DNA from: Caprimulgus europaeus
Taxonomy: Eukaryota > Chordata > Aves > Caprimulgiformes > Caprimulgidae
DNA: 64,000 nucleotides
Reading direction: 5' to 3'
NCBI GenBank assembly: GCA_907165065.1
Contig: OU015532.1
Span: 41,270,839 to 41,334,838, forward strand
This document shows positions 25,556 through 44,735 of this stretch, in pieces. Under the pieces are notes generated by a model. That model made no database searches, was not told the origin of the DNA, and saw only the letters and a program-made list of their open reading frames with translations. Both the position numbers and the translations under genes were made by a program. Each line of letters opens with the position of its first letter. The first letter of the stretch is position 1.

Positions 25556-28500
25556 CCACCCTGCTGTCCTATCTAATAACAAGTTACTGGTGTTAGAGGA
25601 GCACACTGGCACTGAAATCTCCTTGTTCAGCACAGTCTCTAGTCAAATTCCACTGAAGCCTCAAACACCCACTACTACTGCAGAGGCACAGTGCTCAATG
25701 TAGAGCTACTTTCTCAAAGATGTTTCGTCTCTTCTGTACCTGTGGTTCACTTTTCTCTAATAAAGGCATTTTGACTAATTTTCATTCTGCAGTTTCCCTC
25801 AAGTTATACTGTACATGTATCAAAATACTTCAGGATCAGTTTTAGCTTGTGTTCAATTAAATACCTGACTGGACCTGGTATTTTTAGGTCTCCAGTAAAG
25901 AACATCAAGAACTTAAAGAAGTTCTTGATAGTTCTTCCTCAGCTATACTAAAGCCTAACAACACACATGGCAAAGTATGGGGCAAGAAGGCCACAAGCTT
26001 TTTCAAGAAGCCTTGGGAAGCACAGAAGACATTGGTCCATGCAGTGCCCCAATGTTTCCAAGCTGTTAGGAGTTCCTGGAGCTTTTCATGAAGGGTTACT
26101 GAGTAGATAGGACAGCAGGATGGAGCTGTGTAAAGAATATAATCTGCATTGTGATACAAAAAGCCCACAATAAGCAGCTGTGTACAAAGGTCTCACAGTG
26201 TGCAAACAGCCTGTGGCCTGCTTCAGGGACATCTAATTTAAAACAACAAGCTATATATGCTTCATACAACTTAAATCACATTCACCCAGATTATCTCAGA
26301 TTCATGGGGTCTGGGCAGTAAGGCTAAAGTAGAATTCAGAGACGTTCCAATCAAGGACACGCTTTTTCACACCAGTACTCTTCTTTTTAGTGCAGTCTCC
26401 TTTTTATGGAGAGAAACTACAAATTGAATTAGAGTAAAGAAGGAAAAAATTAGGAATGCACTTGCAAATCAGAAATCTCTATTGTTGCCTGATTTCAAAT
26501 TAGCTAGGGAAATCATCCTGCCCCAAGACAATGCAGGATGTAAAATTCCCTTACAATATATCTGTTCATAGCAGATTGTATGTGGGCAGATTGCTTCTCA
26601 GTTTCTTAAGACTTGTCACAAGCTTTTCTCATTCTCATAACAGATATGTAGTGCAAAGTGCTAAACAAAGGGCTGACTGATTTAAGTATCAGTAAGACCA
26701 AGATTTTTCAGTTTTAGCTAGTGCTCTGATGCTCTATTTTATCTGAAGCACTTTTCAATTTCAAGCAGATGACAAAATTAGCTTTCCCCATCCAATTTTT
26801 ATTAGCTTTACCAGTTGTGCTTGGCATAGGCTTTCTTTTGCAGCTACAGGTCAGCTATCTTTAATTAAATAATAACTTTTACATTGCTATTGAATAATGT
26901 TGTCTGTACTCTGTAAACCTGGAGAAATTATAGAAAGCATCCTGACTCCACAGGCTGCAAGCAGTAGAATTTTTACCACTAACTTGGAAAAAAAGTGATC
27001 TTAGCTCCATTTGTCTAAACCACCTCTTCAGCAGAAGAAATATTAAGTAGTCAAAGTCTTCAGCAAAACATTGAAGAAGATGCTCAAGAACAGGCATAAG
27101 CATTTTGCAGAAGTTAAGCCATTTGCAATTATTTGATATTGGTCTCCTTTCACTTTCCAGTTTATATTTCCTGAAGATAAGTTTCAAACTTGAGTTTAAT
27201 TTTAAAAAGGCAGCTGATTTAAAAATAATTCCCAGTGCAACTGGGTTGGCTGGCTTATTTTCCTGTTTGCATGTGGCACAGAGCTGCTCAGATAAACCAG
27301 CTTTTTCAGTCTTTCTTGACAGCTGCAATCCAAGTGATAAATAAAGAACTTTTAACTGGGTAGCAAAGCTTTCATTCCAGAGTAACAAAACGAAGAGGTC
27401 CTATGTGCTATTGTCATCAATGGAGTCACCAGTCCACTCCTTTCGTCCCCTAGTTTCAACATTGTTTTCCTTGAACCTGACTGCTGAATGTGATGATATA
27501 ACAGACTATATGAAAGAAAGCACTATTGACCACATTGTAGATTTACTGATGGAAAGTTTTTTTCCTTCTAATGGTAGTTTCCTATAGATAAAGAAAGTGT
27601 ATTTTCTCAGAAGCTCACAATTTTGTAATTCAAACTGTAGATCTGCAAACTACCCACTGAAAGCTGAGAGAGTTTGTCTTCCCCTCAGAAGGGATTAAAA
27701 TAGACGTGAGTTATCCCACAGGCTGAAGAATAACAGCGGGTACTGCATAAGCCTCACTGTGTTCAGTAAAACACAAGAACAAAATTACTCATACCACAGA
27801 CTTGAGCCCCGAGTCTGAGGCAAATGTGGATGGACAACCCAGGGTTCTTTGACTGCTTCAATAAAACAAAAAAATTAGGGGAAAGAAAATGTCCCTTATT
27901 CAGATTGAACTGCTTAAATGTGTTTTACTTCCCTTGTTGCTACAAACTGCTCTTCTGCCAGGTCCCACCCACTCTCTAAACATCTGGAACAACCACAGTC
28001 CATGCAGGACATAGACACACAGGTCAAAGAGGTATGAAGAAGAAGTAATAGCAGAAAACTTGATGACCAGAACAGGTGAGCAGGAGCACACTCTAACTGC
28101 CCACACCTTGAGCTAAGTGCTACCCATCTACCATTCTGAGGAAGGGCTGGGGCAAGAAAATCTGAAGTAACTGAAGGAGCACACTCTGCCTTGGATGTAT
28201 TGCATGAGACTACAGCCCTTTGAGGCCCACCATGCTCATTTTGAGTAGCCATTGCTCCCTGAAGCAAGAAAACTGAGAGCATGGCTCTGCCCTTAGCAGG
28301 ATCCAGGCTCCTGCAGGGCTCATGTCTCAGCAGGAATTGGAAACCAGGGACTACTGCTCTCTCAAAGGCAAGATTTTGCTGCCTCAGCAAAAGTTGAATG
28401 GGAGCTTTGAATGCTCCAGGAGGCAAAATTTGCTCAACTGATTGATATCAACATTTGATATTTGGAAAATGCCAGGAAGCTTCTGTATGCCACTATCCCA

Positions 28501-28684
28501 AAAATACACAAGGTAGATCACAGTTGTCTGTTGGGGAATGGCTCAGAGAGCAAGGACATGGATTTGCAGAATAGTTGTACGAGCAGAAGTCTGGTCTAAC
28601 ATTCAGCAGGCCGCAGTGGAAAAGTACCGAATACTGACACTGTGACTTTAGCTCAATCTGGTAAACGACCTTGAGAAAGTGAGT
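25556..28684. other. intergenic, nothing recognised
   Basis: AT-rich unique sequence. Open frames at 26879-27388 and 27914-28426 (minus) do not resemble proteins known to me. A short hairpin lies at 25904-25929 (11-bp arms, 4-base loop). Confidence 0.5.
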
Positions 28685-28891
28685 GTGTGAAAAATGTAGA
28701 GAATGCTTTACCGTTAAACTGCAAGTAGGAGGACCATGTAAATGTAACGTTTAGAGCTTAAGCCAATTAGCAAAGGACTAGTAGGAATAATTATCGTAGC
28801 CGGTATAAATATGACTTAATGAGAGCAATAAAGTGAACTATGCCTTATCACTCACATTGAGTCGGCTCGCATAGTTCCTCCGTCGCTCGCA
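28685..28891 (+). mobile_element. short LTR fossil, ERVK-like (solo)
   Basis: The right part has the order of an avian retroviral LTR: TATAAA at 28804-28809, AATAAA at 28827-28832, then a cacattgagtcggctcgc segment ending near cgctcgca. There is no recognisable internal region beside it. The left edge and target duplications could not be set. Family assignment is by resemblance only. Confidence 0.55.
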
Positions 28892-29969
28892 GTCGTCCTT
28901 GGCAGGTTTGGACCTCAGTAAAGGGGGAGATAATGCACATTCACCCCAGAAGGCAAGGTCAGTCCTCTCTGAAGAGTGGCATCTCCCAGCTGTCCCTGAG
29001 CCCACAGCTGTCTGCTGTAGTGGCAAGGCCACTCCACAGGGCTCCTGGGAACTCAGCAGCAGCAGTGGCTTCATTCTTCATCCTCAAAATGACGATAAAC
29101 TGACTTTCAACATTCAAAAACATCTGTATCACCTGCTTTTGAATGTCGAGCACTGTGCAGACCCCTACTGCAAACTCCACCACTAAACTCTTCAGCCAGG
29201 CAAAGCAACAGCTTGTGACTACAGCAGGATCGCTGCCTATGTATTTATAGGTATAAAGACAGTAGTTTAGATAATTTCAAGTAAACTGTAAACACAATAA
29301 GTAAACATACACATTGTATTTATTGAGTAGTGCAGTGGAAACTTTACCCTGATATGTAACTTATCTGGAGCCAGCAGGAGATACCAGTGTAACCTGGGTC
29401 AGATCCACTTCTGGTTTTTGAGGTATCAGAAAAAAAAATGTTATCACTGCACTTCAGAATAAGCCTGAAGTGTGCCTCTTTACTTAGCTGAGATCAGAAC
29501 TCCTGCAATCTTTTTTACTAAAAAATGTGAGAAAATTATATACCAAGAGAAAAGGTGACTGAACTAATGTGTTGTCCCAAGAAAGTGCTGTTACCATTTA
29601 GGTTAGTTAAAGGTGCAAGACTAAACAATTCAATGGAAAACTCCTCCTCTGAGAGTATTCCCTACTACCAAAGGAGATGGTTGGAGACTGAGGCCAAAGA
29701 TAGTTCAGTACAAATGCAATCTGCATGATGAGATGCTGGGTTTTTCTCAGATGACTAGAGCACATGGGCAGATCAGAAAGTGACAATCTACAGTGCAGCT
29801 GGGGCCGGAAAACAACCAAAATTCAACTAAAAAAATGGAAAATTATTGGGGAATGAAAATAAACAACTATGCCACAGTGGGGTTTTGAGAAAGGCAAGCC
29901 AGGAAGCTTTTGATGAGTTTCAGTGAGAGCTGAAATACCAACCCTCGTCAGCATCTTTGACAGCTTCCA
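28892..29969. other. ACOT 3' flank
   Basis: Holds the likely ACOT 3' UTR (29319-29969 if the AATAAA at 29319-29324 is used), then unremarkable sequence up to the LTR fossil on its left. Confidence 0.4.
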
Positions 29970-30572
29970 CTACAGCTTGCTCTTAGGCATGTCCGAGTCC
30001 ATCAAGTGTTGCCAGAAAAAGGCCTGTATCCTGTGCCATGCATCTTCTTGGGCTTTGGCATGCTCCCTCCATTGCCCTCCCCAGCACACAAACTGCCCAA
30101 GTACTCTGTGGATCGAAGCCTGGCACAGAGGCAAGTATGGTGGCTCCAAGAGATGTCCTGCTCCAGAATAGGAGAAAAACTCCACCTCCCGTCCATACTG
30201 CTGAAGGCGCTGAACGGCATCCCGGCAATAGAGGTCACTTTTCCAGTTTGTGTCATCCAGTCCCGACAGGAAGAGGAACTTGGCCAAGGACCTCTCCATT
30301 GGAATGCGGCAATCCCAAGTCGCTGGGTCGCTGTGATCATCTGGGACATCTGAAAAATCTACTAGGCCAGACTCGGCATTGGTCTTCATCCTCCCCAAAT
30401 CATACGGGTGGGCAGAAATAGTGAAGCCATTCCCCCGCAGAGGAATGAAAGAATTAAAACCACTTCCAGATATGCTGACGGCTGCCTTGATGCCAGGTAG
30501 AAAAGTGGCCATGGAAAGGGCTAGATCAGCTCCTTTAGACAAGCCCAAAACACCAATCCCAGTATCTTTCAC
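29970..30572 (-). CDS. ACOT exon 3 (catalytic exon, stop)
   Basis: 200 codons plus a TAG stop. It carries all three triad residues and ends DMPKSKL. An AATAAA on the minus strand lies about 650 bp past the stop (29319-29324) and is the first plausible poly(A) signal I found. Confidence 0.95.
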   Translation of the reverse strand: MKDTGIGVLGLSKGADLALSMATFLPGIKAAVSISGSGFNSFIPLRGNGFTISAHPYDLGRMKTNAESGLVDFSDVPDDHSDPATWDCRIPMERSLAKFLFLSGLDDTNWKSDLYCRDAVQRLQQYGREVEFFSYSGAGHLLEPPYLPLCQASIHRVLGQFVCWGGQWREHAKAQEDAWHRIQAFFWQHLMDSDMPKSKL

Positions 30573-33500
30573 CTGAAACACAGATATGAAACAACCATTA
30601 CCAACTACTCCTCATTTCCTGGGCTGACACAGTATCTCCAGTTCTGATTCCTCCTCATCCAAGTAAGACCACCCATATGTTATCCTTCCCTCTCTATTCA
30701 GGCTACATCACTCCCATATCTATCCCTCTGCTGAGCCTCCACAAAAGTGATTATGAATTCTACAGCTCCTCAACACTTCCCCTCCTGTAACACTTTTTCT
30801 CCCTGGTGACCTCTACAGAAAAAGCTTCTTTGCTCCCTCCACATCCTTGCTCAACACTTGCTCTCAGCATTGCATTCTTCACTGTTCCTGTCTCCAAACG
30901 CCCTCAATCTCCTCTCCTCAGGTCCCCTTTGGAAAACCACTTTTTCATGGGTTTACTTGCACTGATTTTCTTTCATGCCACTGTTTTTTGATACTCTTCT
31001 TCAGCTGACGTGTTATCTTCTGTTATGTCTTGGAATACATAAGGCTCATTACACTTGAGGCTGAGTAAGCCCAACTGTTTAAAACAACTTATTTATGGTG
31101 AAGGCTCTTCACACTAAATTAATTTCATAATGTGTGCCTTGTAAGATATTCTGGAAGTTTCAGAGCTCTAGGAGGAACAAGACAAACAAGCAAGGCTGTA
31201 TTCACTCACACTGACTACATTCCCGGTGTCCACTTCCTAGAAAATAAATAACTTTGTGAAATGAATACCACATTAAGTAGCATTCCATTCAAGTTTAAAT
31301 GCTACTTGATTTCTCTTGGGTTTTTTTTGGTTTAAGTATGATGATATATTGCTACAAAGTGTCCTTATCACGCAACATACTTCTTCAAATACAGTTCCAG
31401 TTTCTTAAGATATGGCACACTTTCCAGTGCTACAACCATAAGGGATTCTGTTGTTTAAGTGTTTTATTACTGTCTTGTGAAACTTTTACTCAGAATAAAA
31501 GTGCTGTAGTACTTCATAAACAGTAAAAAAAGTGAAGGGATTTTTCCCCCCTTTTAAAATCTTGAAAGATGCAAAAGTAGAGGATAAAATTGAGCAGTGT
31601 TGTGCCTCTGATCCAGCAACTGCTTTGATTTAATCTTTCACAAACTCTGGTTTACCCAACACTCTACAGATTGTTGTAAGATGCTGTGCAAAACCAGCCA
31701 TCCAACTGCTGGCAAAATTGGAGTTGAGGCACATGCTTTTCCATCTCTCAGATCATGCTGCCTTTCAGGCAACGTTGTCTCCTTCTACTGTCTCAGAAAC
31801 TTAGTTGCATTCAGTGACTTAAAGCATTTCACATGAGAAAATTGGAAAAGTTTTCCACAGGATGAACATCATAATTTGTCTCTTACCTGCTGCTGCTTCC
31901 GCAAAAAGTTTACAGCTTCCTCAAAATAGTTCAGTTCAAGAACCTCTGGCATAGCAGGGAGATCTTCAAAGGCCATGTAAGCAAGAGCCAGAGTCACGAA
32001 GCCTCTGCTAGCCAGAAGACTGGCTCTGTATTCAACAAGACCTCCTCCAGATCCATACAAATCGATTAGTCCAGGGAATGGACCAGGTCCTGCAATGAAA
32101 GGTGTGTGTGTGGGGAGTATATATACTCAAAGAGAGAAGTTCTACAGTTGTCCTTTCAGTAGTGCCCACCCAGCACACATCAGGACAACAGGTATCAAAA
32201 GGAAATAATCTGAAGCTTTCCATGGAGGTTCTCATGCTCAGGCACATGTACAGTCACTGTAAGAACACTAATTTGGATATTTCTCTCTCAGGAACTCACT
32301 GTAGGAAGTTCACATGCTGGGCATCCTTCTCCCAGTATGAATTGCAGCTGAAATTGGCCACTGGGGATTGATGAACAAACAGCAGTGCTGCACGAGTTGC
32401 CTTTCTTGAGGAACTGTGCTAGCAGGTTTTCCAGGGAGGGGATACTTGAGTTATGAAATGCACCCACAAATGCCAGCACTGACCTACGCCAATTCAGGCT
32501 TCAGTCTGATCTGGGTAACTACTCCTGGGATTCCCAGTTCTTCCCCTGCAGCCACAGGACCTTCCTTTCCTGCTGCTGCTCTGCCCATTCTTATAGCCAG
32601 ACTTCCCTCCCAAGACTTGGTGTCACAGCAGCTGTAAGGGACTTTTTATCCATTACAGAGCAAGATATTCACATTTTAGCACCGCTGAAGGAACATAAAC
32701 AGTTCAGGGCTCAGAGCAGCTTTACACATGATCCAGTCTTGGCCCTGTCTCCCTATGAAGCTGTGGAATATGATGCCTGTTTAATTAAAGATCTTGCTTT
32801 TCTCATTTCTCTCCCATCTTCCTAAGTATCCTAACAGTCACGCTGCTCCACCATGTAGAGACTTCTTTCTTTGGCTTTTCCTTAGCCAAAGAAAGAGACC
32901 AATAGACAAGTCCAGAGCCTGCAGGAAGATCTGTGGCAGCTGCTGGAGTCCAGTGCTCCCACGACACCTCATCATTACTTGCTCCACAGCAAGTGCTGTC
33001 ACATCTCACAGCTCTGCAGAAGACCAGTGGCCTCTTTGTCCTGTCAGCTAAACAGAAGAGCTAAGAGATAAACACCCTTTTCCCCAGAGCTCTCATGGCA
33101 GGAGAGGTCCTGAAGCCCCTCTGCTAGAGCAAACAGGACACGCCTCATGTTACCACTACTGCCCTCCCTGCACCTCCCAGCTCCACACTGGAGCTGCCTG
33201 GGTAACACCTGCTCCTCCCTGCTCTGCTGAGGATCCAAGTACCTGGACCAAAGCACAGGCTGAGTGAACCATTAGCTGAGGCTTTGCTCTAGGTTCCCAA
33301 GTGCATCCAGGGGCCATGGGGTACATTCTGTGGTGTAAGTCACACCTGGAAAACCAGAACAGAATTAAAACTCACCAGGAGGAAGGAAGAGGGTTGCTTT
33401 CAGACGACCTTCTCTGACTGAAATCCTCTTCACCCCCTCTCCTAAAAACCATCGCTCATTGGTGCATTTTCCCAGCAACCGGCTCATGTCCCCGTGGCCC

Positions 33501-33829
33501 TCGTACACTTCCAAGTCCACACAGAAAGGGGTCAGGACGTTCCTCTTTGCCAGCCGCTTATGGGGCGCTTCAGACTTCAGAGACCAGAGCAGCCCCATGG
33601 GCTCCACTCCCAAATAGCTGCCGCCCAGGGCAGGGGAACAGCTGAGGTCGAGCTCTCCGCTGCTCCCAGCTCTGTAGCGAGCGTGGGCTTGGAAAAGCTC
33701 CCCACTCTCATCCACCAGACTGGCTCGGAGGGTGACGGCCTGCTGCGGCAGGAGACCCGCCACACAGATCCGCACAGGGTCATCAAACAGACACCTGGGG
33801 GAAGGCAGAACCGTCACTTGCACCGCCAT
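29970..33829 (-). CDS. peroxisomal acyl-CoA thioesterase, ACOT1/2/4 type (three exons)
   Basis: Hydrolyses fatty acyl-CoA to free fatty acid and CoA. Exons 33376-33829, 31887-32089 and 29970-30572 sum to 1260 bp, giving 419 aa (human ACOT1 and ACOT4 are 421 aa). The N-terminal half (about residues 1-150, [39 protein letters not shown]) is the BAAT/ACOT N-terminal domain. The rest is the alpha/beta hydrolase domain ([20 protein letters not shown]). The catalytic triad is S231 in GLSKG, D325 in SGLDDTNW and H359 in [10 protein letters not shown]. Its spacing of 94 and 128 residues equals that of human ACOT2. The C-terminal SKL is a canonical peroxisomal PTS1 signal. A Ser nucleophile argues against BAAT, which uses Cys. 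An ACNAT-like or lineage-specific member cannot be excluded, so no symbol is given. The gene appears intact. Confidence 0.93.
30573..31886 (-). other. ACOT intron 2
   Basis: Intron sequence of 1.3 kb, pyrimidine-rich near 30700-31000 on the plus strand. I see no repeat family or hidden exon. Confidence 0.7.
31887..32089 (-). CDS. ACOT exon 2
   Basis: 203 bp, phase 1 in and phase 0 out. It encodes [20 protein letters not shown] then [18 protein letters not shown] and [18 protein letters not shown]. Human ACOT2 reads [20 protein letters not shown]. Acceptor ttgcag, donor CAG|gtaaga. Confidence 0.95.
32090..33375 (-). other. ACOT intron 1
   Basis: Intron of 1.3 kb, GC-richer than the flanking intergenic DNA. 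I see no conserved exon or repeat in it. Confidence 0.7.
33376..33829 (-). CDS. ACOT exon 1
   Basis: 151 codons plus one base, from ATG ([20 protein letters not shown]) to the donor CCTG|gtgagt. The ATG has G at -3 and +4. The equivalent human start is [20 protein letters not shown]. No mitochondrial leader like that of ACOT2 is evident upstream. The exon is GC-rich compared with the introns. Confidence 0.93.
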
Positions 33830-35292
33830 TCCACTTCTGCTGCCCTTGGCTGTGTGGCGAGGCACGGGCTGTGTGAAACAGGATCGTCAGGAGCCTTAAA
33901 ACCTCTGCCCAAAGTTCAGGAGGAACCACAGTGACTGCTTCCTTCAGCCCGCAAGCAAGGGCTGCTGGGAGATGTAGTTCAGAGCATGGCTCCCTCCAGA
34001 CACTGCAGCTCAGAGGTGGGACGGTGACACCATCCACTTGCACAGACACAAGCTGTCATTTGTTCCTGCCCTGCGCTCTTACTTTGGATTATAGAGAGAG
34101 ACTAAATTAAAAAACCCAAAGTGACAAAAAGAGATATTCAAATCACCTTTCCCACTGATCATGGGAAAGTCCAGATTCAATTGCAGAACTGGCTTGGGTG
34201 CTTCTTCCAAGGCACAACACAAAAAAAGCTGGAAAGCCTGAATTAATGTGACATCTTATTCTAGCTGTGAAACAAAGCTTGCCCTTAACCTCTCTTGAGT
34301 TTTCAGCTATTTTTGGACATGCACCACAAGGTTAAATGATGCTTTATACTTTAACTGTGTTTCTTTAAAAAACAAAACATACAAAGTAAAAGAACTATCT
34401 TTTTTCCTCACAATAACCAATCTTGTCTAAAGGGTAACTACATTTTCCTAATTAATACATGGAAAATAAATTTCCCTCCATATTGCTAATGTTTTAAGGA
34501 ACTATTTGAAGATTCAACAATAAATAGCAACTTTTGGTTTTCATAAACACCAATACTACATTTTTACAATGTCTGTGTATTTAACAGCCTTCTAGACCTA
34601 CTCTGCGGGTCTCAGACACGTGAGTAGTCTCATCTGGTTCTGTGGAAATACAAATGAGAATTAAAACTGCAGAAATAGGCTCCTAGTTAACACAACTGAC
34701 CTGACCATGTCTTAGGCAGCAATTGACGGTAAAGGAATGAAACCATCAATGAGCCTACAAACTGCGGAATCACACATCATGCCACGAGACCACAGGAGAT
34801 GTGCAGATTGGCTGTAGATGTGGCAAACTAACTCTAAAATCACCACTCAGGATGTGAGACAATGCAGCCACATTTAAATACAATGGTGGAAAGAATAAAA
34901 ACCAGCAATAAAAACATGTAGCTTAACATGGAAAATAGCCAACATTGACTACTGCATGTCCTCCTAGATGTCCTCCACCTATTATATCATTTGAAAAAAA
35001 AAGTAAGAAATTAGTAGAGAAACAAGCTTTTAAACTGACCTTTTACTGCAGAAGTGTAATTTCTCACCATCAAAACACCACAGCCAGTGCACTTGGTGAA
35101 TTACAACCGGACAGGACTTTTGCCTTAAGCAGAATACCTGTGTTTGACTGACGCAGCCTGATCCATGGGTGGGTGGCAGAGTAGATTCTTCCTTGCCCAT
35201 GTGGGTTGTTATGAAAACAATCTGTAGATCTGAACAAACAGTTGTGGCTTCTCTTTCAGGATTTCCAAAACCTGGATTGCCTTCCTTCAAAT
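33830..35292. other. JMJD7-ACOT intergenic region
   Basis: About 1.5 kb with no recognisable exon or repeat. The ACOT promoter must lie at its left end, but I see no TATA box or strong CpG cluster there. Confidence 0.5.
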
Positions 35293-35298
35293 TTTATT
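35293..35298 (-). terminator. candidate JMJD7 poly(A) signal
   Basis: AATAAA on the minus strand, about 260 bp after the JMJD7 stop codon and about 1.46 kb before the ACOT start. Its position is reasonable for a short 3' UTR, but nothing else confirms use. Confidence 0.35.
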
Positions 35299-35555
35299 TT
35301 GCTTACCATCACTGAGGCAACATGCAAAGATCTAAAAATGCTATTATTAAACCTTCTACTTACAAGACAAAAATTCTGGCCAATTGATCTGGGCTCTGAA
35401 ATCACGCAAAATAGCCATGATCCATTTGACACATGTTGAGGATAATTTAATGTTCAGTTCTTTTCACTTGAATCATGTTTGTACTCCAGTCACAGATACT
35501 GATGATTGTATCACATCACAAGACAGAGATCACAAGCTCGAGTCTCCCACCTCTG

Positions 35556-44517
<8,962 letters not shown>

Positions 44518-44607
44518 GCCCGCGCCGCCCGGCAGCCGGGCCCCAGCCCCGCCCCCCGAGGAGGAGGAGGCGGTACTGCCCACCTCCCCCCTCCGCGGCC
44601 GCCATTT

Positions 44608-44628
44608 CCCCCCCCCCCCCCCCCCCCC
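44608..44628 (+). repeat. homopolymer C21 (G21 on JMJD7 strand)
   Basis: An uninterrupted run of 21 C on the plus strand, so 21 G on the strand that carries JMJD7. It lies about 90-110 bp upstream of the start codon, in the promoter or 5' UTR. Confidence 0.95.
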
Positions 44629-44634
44629 AGCCGC

Positions 44635-44662
<28 letters not shown>
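44635..44662 (+). repeat. (CA)14 microsatellite
   Basis: Fourteen perfect CA units, followed by a short interrupted tail (tacacatac). Only six bases separate it from the C21 tract. On the JMJD7 strand it is (TG)14, about 120-145 bp upstream of the ATG. Confidence 0.95.
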
Positions 44663-44667
<5 letters not shown>

Positions 44668-44735
44668 ATACAGGGGAAGGGAAGGGGAGTGCGTCGTGCA
44701 GCATTAAGGGCAGCTCGGTAAGAAATGATCACATT

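Noticed and set aside
26879-27388. 169-codon open frame, minus strand
   Set aside because: The product has no domain, repeat or family resemblance, and no splice partners or start context make it convincing. It fits chance in AT-rich DNA.
27914-28426. 170-codon open frame, minus strand
   Set aside because: Irregular composition, no recognisable motif, no matching neighbour exon. I could not tie it to any gene or element.
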